From Hawksworthiomyces lignivorus (Eukaryota; Ascomycota; Sordariomycetes; Ophiostomatales; Ophiostomataceae), in the NCBI GenBank assembly GCA_002917075.1, contig NTMA01000029.1, positions 367,788 through 431,787 of the forward strand: a DNA stretch of 64,000 nucleotides, written 5' to 3'. Position 1 is the stretch's first letter. Each line of letters opens with the position of its first letter. Under the pieces are notes generated by a model, which saw only the letters and a list, made by a program, of their open reading frames with translations, had not been told where the DNA came from and made no database searches. A program made the translations under genes and the position numbers. This document shows positions 41,980 through 52,334 of this stretch, piece by piece.

Positions 41980-43482
41980 TCACGTCTTCTTTGATGACGT
42001 GGCTACTAATCTCTTTTTCATCTTCTTTGGCATCTTGTTTTGGCGTTTCTGTCGCTTCTCTTCCTTGATGGCCTGCTTGTGTGCCCGCTTAGCATCTTTG
42101 TCTTCAAAGCGCTTGCCTCGCGGCCGGCCAGGCTCATCATCGTTGTTATCCGAGTTGTTGAGCGATACGCCGCTTCCAGTGGAGTCAGAATCCGATTCAT
42201 TATCTTCTTCTTCCTCCTCTTCCTCCTCCGAATTGTCTTCTTCATCGTCGACAACCTTTGCCTTCTTTTGCTTTTCCTTTTTCTTATCGGCTAGCAGATT
42301 TTGGTATAGGTTGCCCTCGCCGTCTTCCGATGCTAGCAGATCAGCGCCGCCAATGGGACCGACACCACGTGCCACCATCTCCGCATCGTAGACCTGCTGC
42401 AGAGATTGTGGGATATACTGGTTGCGGAAGACTTCATTGTCTACCTCTAGCTCGGCCAGGGCCTTGTCAGAGTCGGCGGCAGCCGGCCGGTTAGCGTACA
42501 GCTGTTCGATGGCATCCGAGAGAGCGGCACCTTCGACCGGGGCCGAGGGCGACGTGATAAATTCGAAGACAGTGCGATCACGAAGCGTATCCACACCCTT
42601 CCTCCGGAAGAAGCTGCCAACATTGCGAATGTCCATTCGAAGGAAGTCATATGTCTGCGGGTGGTCATGGCCCACGCTCTGAGACACGTCGATGAGGTAG
42701 AGGGTGTGGTCGTGGTAGAGAATGTTGTACTCGCTCAAATCTGCGTGCACGAGGCGGCACACCTGGTAGAGGCGGCGCACCAAGCCGAGAAGCTGCACGT
42801 AGAGGGCGCGCCACTGGCGGGCGACGCTCTCTTCCCCGCTCCCCTCCGTCTCTGCTCCTGCCTCCCCATCTTCGGGAGTCAGCTCGACGTCGCGCAGCCG
42901 GGGATACGCAAATCCACGCTCGTTGCCCAAGAAACTCATCAGAAGCACGTTCACCTTGAGCTGGATTGGGTAGGGGCACGGGATGCCGGCGCGGTGCAGC
43001 CGCTGGAGATTTCGAAACTCTTTCTCGGCCCATTTCTTGACCATCTTGCGGTTGTTCCCCTTGTGGTCGCCGTGGCGGAAGCGGTGCTCGCCGGAAATGT
43101 AGCGCTCACGATCTACGAAGCTGAGAATCGACGTTTTGTAGACCTTGGCTGCTCGGTAGATCGGCCTCTGCGATGCCCGGCCCTCGCTGCTGCCGCCGTC
43201 GAGCGTAGGGTGCAGCACTGCCGCATAGACGTTGGCCTCCTTGCCCGTGCTGATGACGCCCTGGAGTTCGCTTATGAGGCCTTTGTTTATCATCTGCAGC
43301 AGTATCATCTCCGTCCGCTGGTCGAGGACCTGGTCTCGTGTCGCCCGGTCTGCCTTTTCTCTGCCACCGTGACTCTTGCCACGGCCGTCTTTGTTTCCAG
43401 TGCCAGAGCCGCCATCGTTGATGTGCACATTGGCAACATTATTGGCCAGCGACTGAACGCCGTCACCTTCGTCGGCAGCCAT
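41980..43482 (-). CDS. RIO1: RIO1 atypical serine/threonine kinase
   Basis: Single exon, 500 residues. The RIO domain contains the flexible P-loop STGKEANVYAAV, AKVYKTSILSFVDRERY, the RIO1 motif GEHRFRHGDHKGNNRKMVKK, the catalytic loop LVHADLSEYNILY and the metal-binding IDVSQSVGHDHPQTYDFLR. The C-terminus is acidic, then strongly basic (KRAHKQAIKEEKRQKRQNK), as in fungal Rio1. Rio1 is a cytosolic kinase/ATPase needed for the last step of 40S subunit maturation (20S pre-rRNA processing, release of assembly factors). Its 5' side shares a theme with MAK16: a long homopolymer (A20 on the plus strand, 43589-43608) 107 bp before the ATG. Confidence 0.97.
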   Translation of the reverse strand: MAADEGDGVQSLANNVANVHINDGGSGTGNKDGRGKSHGGREKADRATRDQVLDQRTEMILLQMINKGLISELQGVISTGKEANVYAAVLHPTLDGGSSEGRASQRPIYRAAKVYKTSILSFVDRERYISGEHRFRHGDHKGNNRKMVKKWAEKEFRNLQRLHRAGIPCPYPIQLKVNVLLMSFLGNERGFAYPRLRDVELTPEDGEAGAETEGSGEESVARQWRALYVQLLGLVRRLYQVCRLVHADLSEYNILYHDHTLYLIDVSQSVGHDHPQTYDFLRMDIRNVGSFFRRKGVDTLRDRTVFEFITSPSAPVEGAALSDAIEQLYANRPAAADSDKALAELEVDNEVFRNQYIPQSLQQVYDAEMVARGVGPIGGADLLASEDGEGNLYQNLLADKKKEKQKKAKVVDDEEDNSEEEEEEEEDNESDSDSTGSGVSLNNSDNNDDEPGRPRGKRFEDKDAKRAHKQAIKEEKRQKRQNKMPKKMKKRLVATSSKKT

Positions 43483-43862
43483 GTTTCACAAAAAAAAAAA
43501 TCTGCTGGAATAAATATGGTTTGGGGAAATGTTGGCTATACTAGATGTTGGGCGTGCACGTTGGGTTAAAGATTTGTGTGGCAAATAGAAAAAAAAAAAA
43601 AAAAAAAAGGCTTGACGACGATTGATTTTGGCGGGCAGAAAACCCCACAATGTCACCCCTCTACAGCGGTCAAAATCTCACCGCCTACCAAACGAGGAGT
43701 CACTAAAATAAATAAAAAATGAATGCTACTAAAAGCCAACCAACTAATATAGCGGCTTCAACACCAGCTTTCACCTTTCAAAGTTAGATCTTTAACTCCA
43801 TGAATGGCATTTATTTCGTCTCTTTTTTTATTTTCACACCATCTATACATAGCGTTTGCTGT
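43483..43862. other. RIO1 promoter with A20 tract
   Basis: Divided between the RIO1 promoter and the 3' UTR of the FAD-linked oxidase. Holds a run of 20 A at 43589-43608 and another A-run at about 43489-43500. Nothing else seen. Confidence 0.5.
43589..43608. promoter_or_regulatory. poly(dA:dT) tract upstream of RIO1
   Basis: Twenty consecutive A on the plus strand (T on the RIO1 coding strand), 107 bp from the RIO1 ATG. Tracts of this length exclude nucleosomes in yeast promoters. Comparable tracts sit at similar distances before the glycosyltransferase and MAK16. Confidence 0.5.
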
Positions 43863-45957
43863 CTACACACGACAAAGTTGTCCGTCAGCCTTCTGTTCCC
43901 ACCGCTCGCTGCCCACGCAAGGCGTGCACCAGAAGACGTCAGTTGGGTCGAATTTGCGCTTGATGTCCAGCAGGCGTGGGTAGTTGTCTCCCCAGAACGT
44001 CTTTTGCCAATCCGTTTCATATTTTGAGGCCTTCCTCCTAGTTAGTGGTATTGTCGGCACAGAAACAGCTGGTGGGAGAACTTACTTCATTCATGTAAGC
44101 TCCGGTATTTGGGGCCAAATCTTTCATGCTGGAGAGGAAGAATCCACTGAAGGTCTTTGCAGCCTCAAAGATTGTATTATTGTTGGGCTCGTATGAGATA
44201 CTCGCAGCTATAGCGTTTGTCAGTTGGTCGCACAGGTTTTCACGGGTAACAACAAGTATAGATTTGTTCTAAACGTACTCGTATGTACGTAAGTCCGTCG
44301 CCAGGCTGGCAACACGGAGTTGCTTCCACCACGGGGCTTGGCGTTGTGCACGGCCTTTCCCGCGACGATAAAGACCGTAGCATCGCCGGCAGCAGAGAAC
44401 TTAGCAAGGGCGGTTTTGAGCGCAGGCAGATCGGCAGTTAGGGCTTTGCGGTCAAGCAGCCGTGAGCTCACCAGGTTGTTGCTGCCTGCGGGAGACGGGT
44501 CGTAGTTTTCGGCATACCAGGCCTGGAAGCTAGGAAAATACGTCGTGTTGAGCCGAGCATCCATACCCTTCCAAGTAGCGTTGATATGCTGCAATATCGG
44601 CTCAATGCGGTCGACCAGGGCAGAGACGTTATTGGTGTTCGGCATAATGAGCTTTCCAACAATGCCTTTGATGTAGGTGTTGCTGCCATAAATGAAATCC
44701 TTGTATGTATTGACAACGATCGGGTAACCTGAGATGCCGGCGTCGGCCAAATCCGGGAATTGCGAGACGACATATGCAATCATGTCGAAGGCATTGCTGT
44801 TGTTGGCCTCTGTACCTATCCAGAGGGTCGTGCTCACGAGTTCCGGGCTGGGTATGATTTTCATCGTTACTGACGTTAGGACGCCAAACGTCGAGCCACC
44901 ACCCTATTATCGGTTAGAGAGCCATCTCTTTATTTTGTTTTTTTTACCTTGTTTTTTAGCTAACAAGCATTTCGGGCGAATGTTCACTTACACCTCGCAT
45001 AGCCCAAAAGAGATCAGTGTTTTGACACTCATTCAAGGTCAGAATTTCTCCTTCCGGAGAGACGATCTCCATCTCCAGCACCTGATCTGTGGCCAGGCCA
45101 TATTGCGGAGCCAAAATACTGTGGCCGGCGCCGGTGATAAATCCACCCAAGGCCACCGTTTGCCCGTTTCCCCCGATAACTGTGTGGTTGGTCCTGCCCG
45201 TCACTTCATACGCATCCATCATCTGGATGCCAGCAAGAGCCGTAAGCGCTGGTCCATCGATAGTGACATTGCAGTTTTGAGGTTTGAACGATTTCTCATG
45301 CAGCGTTGTGCCTTTCATGTAGTGCACCCAGATGGACAGGGCATATGGCGCTGCCGACCGGCCCACGTAGTCGTGGCCACTGTTCTTTACGATGAGACGC
45401 ACATTGTTTTGCCGAGCTGCCTGTGTCAGCTCTACAAGTTACTGGAATATCTCCGAAACCCCCAAAAGCCGCTTACCAAAATCGATTCCAGCTTTGACAT
45501 GCTGCGGTGTCGTGGCATTGATCACGTACACCGGGTAGCCGTTGCCACTGCAAGGCAGCGTGGGGTCCGGCAAGCATGTGTCATTGGCCCAGTTGTTCCA
45601 CTCGACAGAAATCGGACTCGACGAGTGAAAGAATTCGCTTGTCCAATTTGACTGTATTGCAGCGCATTCTGAGCTTGAATACGTTGGCTGCGATGGGTGG
45701 CATACAGCACCCGGTGGCGCTGGTTTCAACAGGCGGCCTTCCACTGTCTTGTTCAGCGACGCCCACAAGTCTGCTGCCGGCCAGCTCGAGGTTCCGGGTA
45801 CAGCACGACACGCAGGTGCAGTCTCGTTTGTATCACGCCGGAATAGTGGAGATGCATGCTGATGGTACAATGGCAGTTCTGTAGCCGCAGTTACCAATGC
45901 CAACTCCAACACAGAGAGAGTCATGCTGAGTAAAAATGACCTCATGGTGTTCCACAA
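43863..45957 (-). CDS. secreted FAD-linked oxidase (berberine-bridge-enzyme-like)
   Basis: Five minus-strand exons: 45477-45957, 44992-45431, 44279-44903, 44086-44207, 43863-44030, giving 611 residues. Phases agree throughout; the last intron (GTAAGT, CTAAC) ends at AAG rather than CAG. A signal peptide (MRSFLLSMTLSVLELALVTA) and several N-glycosylation sequons point to secretion. The FAD_binding_4 domain has KNSGHDYVGRSAA with the His used for covalent flavin attachment in this family, GGNGQTVALGGFITGAGHS, and after splicing WAMRGGGGSTFGVLTSVT. The C-terminal BBE segment is NYPRLLDIKRKFDPTDVFWC. The second, cysteinyl flavin-linkage site of bicovalent members is not evident. Such enzymes oxidise sugars or secondary-metabolite intermediates with O2; the substrate is unknown. 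Confidence 0.92.
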
Positions 45958-46927
45958 CTGGTGACTGAGTTTCTATATGCATACAAGATGAGAACTCAAA
46001 ATTCCAAGCAAAATAATCAGCACTGCTTCGACGGTGATGATATCTTTGCGTCCGCAAGAGAACAAACCATTTGCTTACGAACAGTCTAGTACTTTATCAT
46101 AGACAATCAACCTTCTTTCGAGTTTCTTACATTATTTCTTTTCTTAACAAATTCGATTTTCAAGTCTCCCCATACACTCAATTTCCCTTTATTAGCACAA
46201 GATCATTCTATATTTATAGAATAAGAATGGCCCCAGTTGATACCAGAGAACAAAATCAACATTTCAATATGCATATGAAGGGGATCTTGAACATCCAGGC
46301 TCAATATAACCCGGAGCTCCAGGACCAGAGATCAATTTTTTAGCTTTTCGCTTCAGATTTTCCTTTATATTTATATGAGTACACATATATCAAATCAAAT
46401 AAGTAGCATTTCCCATTTTAGGCGAGAGAACAAAGAGGACAATGACTCGAGAGGGGGGATCAACCCATGGAGATGGAGCTGGGCACGCTTATGTTGCGCA
46501 CAGAGTAACTAACCACAATTTTTGCATTATAGAGAATGAAAATAGTCTTGGTATTCTCCAATACTTCAATATGGACACGGTAGTCAAACCCACGAGATGA
46601 TGAGTAGGTATGCCGCCACGATGTCGAAGTTGGATTACAGCACAAAAGCAGCCAATCACATGGAGGAAAATGCAATTGCACACACTGAGGAGTTTAAATG
46701 GGATGTGCAGTTGTTACCAGCTGTCAGAAGTCGCATATAATTTCACATAAATATTCACCGCCCGGCAGAATTGGACACCGCCATTTTTTTTTTTTTTTTC
46801 CTTGGATCTTTTAGCTCCTCTCTGCCATTTTTTTCGCCATAGAAAATTTATACTTTCACAACGGTTGGCTTTCTTCTATCATTACGCAGCGCTTTCCCTT
46901 ATTTTACATATTAAGGAAGCAAGCAAA
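45958..46927. other. divergent promoter region of FAD oxidase and MAK16
   Basis: About 970 bp between two divergent genes. AT-rich; a 38-codon open frame starting at about 46227 is too short to support. A T16 run at 46784-46799 lies 129 bp before the MAK16 ATG. Confidence 0.5.
46784..46799 (+). promoter_or_regulatory. poly-T tract upstream of MAK16
   Basis: Sixteen T in a row, 129 bp from the MAK16 start codon, matching the position of homopolymer tracts before RIO1 and the glycosyltransferase. Likely a nucleosome-depleting promoter element, by analogy. Confidence 0.5.
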
Positions 46928-48265
46928 ATGGCGTCCGACGAAATCATCTGGGGCATTATTGACAAGCAGTTTTGCTCGTACAAACTGAAGTATGTGTGAT
47001 TGCTTCCTATTGAAACTGAAAGATTGCACGTGTCGGTTCCTAACTGAAATGTCTCCAACTTCAGAGCACCAAGCGGACAGAGCTTCTGCCACAATGAATA
47101 CAGTAAGCTCCTATAAGACAAGCTGACTGGCACTGCCGTATTGATACTCAGAACTGACACAAAATTTCTCTTTTCAGACGTCACAGGCTTCTGCTCACGC
47201 CAATCGTGTCCCCTAGCCAACTCGCGATATGCGACTGTTCGTGCCAACCCTGAGAGTAAGACGGTGCCCTGGTCCTTTCGCATTTGATACGATCAACTGG
47301 CTAACATTGTGGCTTCTTCTTCTGAAGCTGGCCGGCTGTACCTCTACATGAAGACCGTCGAGCGTGCCCATCTGCCGTCGAAACTCTGGGAGCGGATCCG
47401 CCTGTCGCAGAACTATGCCGAGGCCCTGAAGCAGATCGACGACCGGCTGATCTACTGGCCCAAGTTCTTGCTTCACAAGTGCAAGCAGCGCTTGACGCGC
47501 CTCACACAAGTCGCGGTCCGCATGCGGAAGATTGCAAAGGAGGACGAGCGGCTGGGCGAACGCCTGGTGACAAAGTTGGCGCCCAAGATCCGGCACCGGG
47601 AGAAGACGCGCGAACGCAAGGCCGAGTCGGCTGCCCAGCTGGAGAAGGTGATCGAGCGGGAGCTGCTGCAGCGCCTGCGGTCGGGCACGTATGGCAACGA
47701 GCCACTCAACGTCAGCGAGGCCATCTGGAAGAAGGTCCTAGTGGCGATGGAGCGCGAGGGCGGTGCCGTCCGCGACAAAGATATGGACAAGGGCATCGAG
47801 GAGGAGGATGAAGATGAAGACGATGACGAGCTAGAAAGCGAAGAAGAATCTGAGCTTGACGCCCGCGAGAAGACCAAAGAAGGAAAGGCAGCGCGGCAGG
47901 CACTCGCTGTCGAGAACGACGAAGATGATCTTGCTGGTGATGTGGAATACGTCAGCGACTTCGACGAAAGTGACGAAGAGATCGGTGACATTGAGGACTG
48001 GCTTGGAGAGGGATCTGACGATGACAGCGAATTAACAAGCGAAGATGACGACGATGAAGATGAGGATGATGAGGAAGAGGAAGAGGACGAGGATGATGGC
48101 AAGAAGAAGAAGAAGAGTGCTCTTGCCGGTGACAAACGCAAGCGTGGCCGTGTTATCCGCATGAAGCCGCAAAAGAAGGCTGCTACGAAGGAGAAGATGA
48201 AGATGATGGTGGAATATGCGAATGATCGCAGCCACCGGAAGGCTGACGCATCTTTGTCATTTTAG
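46928..48265 (+). CDS. MAK16: MAK16, 60S ribosome-assembly factor
   Basis: Four exons: 46928-46989, 47065-47102, 47178-47255, 47328-48265, giving 371 residues. Sites: GTATGT/TTCAG, GTAAGC/TTCAG, GTAAGA/TGAAG, all in phase. The protein opens with the highly conserved MASDEIIWGIIDKQFCSYKL, then HNEYNVTGFCSRQSCPLANS with the conserved cysteines, then LYLYMKTVERAHLPSKLWER, YWPKFLLHKCKQRLTRLTQV. The C-terminal third is a long Asp/Glu tract and a basic end, as in yeast Mak16. It is a nucleolar component of early pre-60S particles, binding Rpf1 and Nsa1. The three tiny 5' exons are a conserved style of this gene in filamentous fungi, as far as I recall. Confidence 0.96.
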
Positions 48266-49614
48266 AGCGCTGAAAAGCGAATTATATTTGGGCGGTACAA
48301 AAAGCGAATTCTCTTTGATTTTGACCTACTTTTCGTTACCAAGACAGCAACTCTTTTGAGCAGGAAATGTGATGCATACACCTAATTCTCTGTTCACACC
48401 GTATCGTATATTGGTACTTATAGCTCCGTCTCCTTGCCATTTGCAATCATGAAAGCGACATAGACAACGCTTCTTGAAACATGTCTTGCAGCAACATCTC
48501 TACCGTAACCAAGTCAGAGGAAATGATGTGAGGTACAGCAACCAGATTTTCTACAGTAATTCGACTCCTATTTTACTTATCAAAGGGTGTCGGAGGCTGT
48601 TAAAATTTCATATAAGATATTTGCAAAGAAAAAAAAAATTGCATGATGGAAACGTAGGCCTAGTTCTCTGGTTTTGTGAGAGGACGGCAGGACGTTGCTT
48701 CCAGCACCGCCTTGTTTGCTTTAACGTTAATAGTAAAAACTAAGCGTACTCTTTTCCAAGTCACTAAATAACGTGTGCACAGGACCTGGTTAATGTAAAC
48801 CTAGTTCTCTGGAATAAATACATTTAGCACATTCTTTACGAGGTGAGTTCCACATGACCCCAAGCAGCGTAGAGGCTGTGTTGGCAGAGACATCGCCGCT
48901 ACATTGCTCGTACTACATGCGTATCCGGAACCACGCAAGAAGACGTCGACAGTCACGGCCGTTTTTGAAACGTTCTAGTACTTTGGCAAATGCGAAAACC
49001 CAATCACAAGGCCTAGGCGATATCTCCATAGCGTTGCAAATCACAAACCAAATCGGTCTGGCGCTGTAATCAAAGTTTCCCGAGAGCTTGTCTCATCTCG
49101 TAGTACAGAAGACGGAGCACATCAATTGATAAGAAAGCTGCATCGTGCCAATTGGCAACATAAGTCAATTAAAGGCAAAGACTTGGCCACCACCCAGAAA
49201 TCCTTTGTAGCTGAACTCAATTCAATTCTGTCGTTCGTACACCGTCAAAATCTATAAGCGTTCGACAAGAGGGCTGTGTTACTTCAACGGCATTGGTTTT
49301 CCTTGGTGTTGATAGCGAGCAATTGCTGCACCCAATGAAAGGCGAAAAAGATATGACTACCGAGGACAAAATCGTGGGAGGCGTACCTAGAAAGATCAGC
49401 AGACCCTCGCAGTTGGAGAGAAGCGGACTCGGCCGAAGGCGACCCAACCAAAAGTCGAGATAATAAATTAGCCTCAGATGTAACCGTCTGCTTTGGCTAA
49501 GGCCACTGCTATGAAAGCTTGCCAACGCATTGAATCATTTGCAGTCTTCCCCTACCTCCTCTTTCTAGACACAGAAAAATTAACGCTGCACACCGTATAT
49601 GCCCAGTCATTGAA
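48266..49614. other. intergenic, no gene seen
   Basis: About 1.3 kb of AT-rich sequence. The first part is presumably the MAK16 3' UTR and the end the ACC-deaminase promoter. Open frames are 100 codons or shorter and lack any motif. Confidence 0.5.
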
Positions 49615-50784
49615 ATGTCGAGCGCAACAACGCCCTCCGACCCAGTGGCCCTGCCGGAGCCCTTCGCCTCCATCCCGCGCGAGCCGCTGCTCTTTGGCCT
49701 GTCGCCCATCCAGCCCCTCCCCCGCATATCCCAGGCGCTCGGCGGCCAGGTGGCCATCTACGCCAAGCGCGAGGACTGCAACGCGGGGCTGGCGTTTGGG
49801 GGCAACAAGACGCGCAAGCTCGAGTACTTTGTGCCGGACATTCTCGCCCGCGGCTGCGACACCCTGATCAGCGTCGGCGGCGTCCAGTCCAACCACACGC
49901 GGCAGGTGGCCGCCGTGGCTGCCAAGCTGGGGCTGCGGGCCGCCCTCGTGCAGGAGCACTGGGTCGAGGGCGGCGACGCCGACGGCGCAGGCGGCGCAGG
50001 GCACGCCAACCAGGAGAGCCCAGGCTACGACCGGGTGGGCAATATCCAGCTGTCGCGGCTGATGGGCGCCGACGTGCGGCTGGACTCGGCCGCGTTTGGC
50101 ATCGAGCACAAGCCGAGCCTGCGAGCGCTCGAGGCGGAGCTGGCGGCGGCGGGCCGCAAGCCCTACGCTATCCCCGCGGGCGCGTCGGACCACCCGCTGG
50201 GCGGGCTGGGGTTCGCGCGCTGGGCCTTTGAGGTCCAGCAGCAGGAGGCTGCCATGGGCGTCTTCTTCGACGTCGTCATCGTGTGCGCCGTCACCGGCTC
50301 CACCATGGGCGGCATGGTGGCGGGGTTCAAGCTGGCCGAGAAGCTGGCCGACAGCGGCTGGCGGCAGCAGAGCCAGGCGCCGTCGCCGAGCGCTACGGAG
50401 CCCCCCCGGTCGCCTCCGCGCCCGCGGAAGCTGATTGGCATCGACGCCTCGGCGATCCCAAAGCAGACGGCGGCGCAGGTCCTGCGCATCGCGAAAGCGA
50501 CGGGCGTCGCCATCGGCCTCGAGGAGGGCGACATCACGGAGAGCGATATTCTGCTCGACGACCGGTACCACGCCGGCGCGTACGGTATTCCCGACCAGAC
50601 AACGATCAATGCCATCCGGTTTGGCGCCGAGACAGAAGCGTTTATTACGGACCCTGTCTACGAGGGCAAGAGCTTGGCAGGCATGATGGACTTGGTGCGG
50701 CGGAGAGAGATCCCAGCGGGCTCGAACGTGCTGTATGCGCATCTTGGCGGCCAGCTGGCATTGAATGCCTACCCTTCCATATGA
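49615..50784 (+). CDS. ACC deaminase / D-cysteine desulfhydrase-like PLP enzyme
   Basis: Single exon, 389 residues, start ATG at 49615. Fold-type II PLP enzyme of the ACC deaminase group. The PLP lysine is in [15 protein letters not shown] (Lys65). The next motif [21 protein letters not shown] carries the Ser near the substrate amino group, followed by [17 protein letters not shown] and the phosphate loop [12 protein letters not shown]. The C-terminal [13 protein letters not shown] and [20 protein letters not shown] end ([13 protein letters not shown]) complete the fold. ACC deaminases cleave 1-aminocyclopropane-1-carboxylate, the plant ethylene precursor, to 2-oxobutyrate and ammonia; close relatives act on D-cysteine. 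The motifs I can see do not separate the two. A Pro/Ser-rich insert (about residues 256-275) is unusual for the family. Very GC-rich coding. Confidence 0.9.
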   Translation: MSSATTPSDPVALPEPFASIPREPLLFGLSPIQPLPRISQALGGQVAIYAKREDCNAGLAFGGNKTRKLEYFVPDILARGCDTLISVGGVQSNHTRQVAAVAAKLGLRAALVQEHWVEGGDADGAGGAGHANQESPGYDRVGNIQLSRLMGADVRLDSAAFGIEHKPSLRALEAELAAAGRKPYAIPAGASDHPLGGLGFARWAFEVQQQEAAMGVFFDVVIVCAVTGSTMGGMVAGFKLAEKLADSGWRQQSQAPSPSATEPPRSPPRPRKLIGIDASAIPKQTAAQVLRIAKATGVAIGLEEGDITESDILLDDRYHAGAYGIPDQTTINAIRFGAETEAFITDPVYEGKSLAGMMDLVRRREIPAGSNVLYAHLGGQLALNAYPSI

Positions 50785-52334
50785 ACGCCAAATGGCATCG
50801 CAAACGATGATTGACTAGGTTGGAAGGGCAATTTAAAAAGGGGAAGCCTTGTACAATTTGGAGTCGGCATTTAATTTTCTTGCCCGATACAACCCCATGC
50901 TCTGATATTTGTCTCCTTTCCTTTCTTAGCACTTGGCGGTTATGCCTACTAGTCGACAATCACCTTGATCTTTGTTTCGTACATCAGAAAATCAATAATA
51001 ATAACAGCAGCGCAAAAGAGATCATTTGCTATACCGTGGTCCAAAAGAGTCACAGTTTTCTACGAATCGGAGAAAATCTTGCGTTTTTTATTTTCCTTAT
51101 TTAAAATCATTGCAGCGTGCATTGCTCTGTATTCGGTTGCCAATTGGATTCGCTGACCCTGTGTTCGGGACGGGATGCACGCTTGACAGATGCCAACAAA
51201 TAGAAGCCCATGCGAGCAGGGAGGATTGAGAAAGGATGTGATGGTCATTCTTATCTTGTAGCTTTAACCCGCCTTAAGCCGTTCTGGTGGACATGATAAC
51301 GCACGGCATATTTTCAAAGATCTGCGGTTCATGGGACGGTTTGAGAGCCACAGGCACACGATTGAAATGATGTAATATGATTGGTCAAACGCAAAAATGT
51401 GGATTTATCTATGTCCAGGTATTGTGCTGTCTCCTTCTATTAAGCTGCATCCACCAACAAAATCTAAGATAAGATACATGTATTATGGAGTAATCAGTTG
51501 TTTTACTCATCCTCAAAACGAAAGACGTCACTCAACTCGTTTAAAGCCTCTGAATAAGTTCAGATCCATGTTTTATTTTAGCTGCTGATATCGTCTTAAA
51601 ACAATCTCTCGTTGAATCAAGCTTTGCTAACGAAAAGGCATCATAATATCTGTCAAAGAAAACCAGTTCCATCTATTCTACCTTTTGCCTTTTTTTTCTT
51701 TCTTGGTATCCTTTTGCCTCTTGTTTATTCGCTCTTTGCAATCTTTTCGCTGATAAACCCACCCGACCTTTATTGAACTGACCAGAAACGTCCAAAGTAG
51801 AAGAGATGTATTGATAAAAAAAAGTCAAGAAAGCCCCCATCACCGCTTATTAAGAACGCACCCGTTGTGATAAAGCTGCATAGCCATATAAAGAAAACGT
51901 ATGAAAAAAAAAATTAATCATTAAAACTCAAATATTCCTTTTGCTCTTCGACTTGCCATTTCCTTTTGCAAGTTGCGAGGCCCTTGTAACTCCGTTATCC
52001 GTAGAACCCTAAACCATACAACGCTCAGTCGATGTTTTTTCCCTTATCGTATACGTGGGCATCCTCCGTGCTGCATTGAAAAACAGTATGAGTGGCTATG
52101 CCGGCCAAAACGCCAAACCCCATTTCGACCTGCGCATGCGTGTGTGATATAACGACAAGAGGAAAGGAGTGATAAAACAAAGCGCAGAAACATGAAAAGA
52201 CGAATCAATATATGATATAGAAAGCGATGCGTGGCAAGCCCATGCAGCAGTGACGCCAAACAAAAACAAAAATAAGAAAAAAGTCATGTTCAAAAAGAAC
52301 ACAACGGTGTCCACAAGTGGTGTCTCTCTGTGCT
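50785..52334. other. intergenic between convergent genes
   Basis: About 1.55 kb between the ends of the ACC-deaminase gene and the leftward CBM21 gene, so both 3' UTRs lie here. AT-rich; A/T runs near 51815-51825 and 51905-51915. No ORF with support. Confidence 0.5.

Noticed and set aside
39485..45957. secondary-metabolite cluster (glycosyltransferase + FAD oxidase, with the ABC pump and Zn2Cys6 regulator)
   Set aside because: No backbone synthase is present, the genes are spread over 40 kb and separated by housekeeping genes such as RIO1, PUS1 and MED22.
49552..50742. 396-codon minus-strand ORF under the ACC-deaminase gene
   Set aside because: Antisense shadow; the plus strand encodes the complete PLP enzyme.
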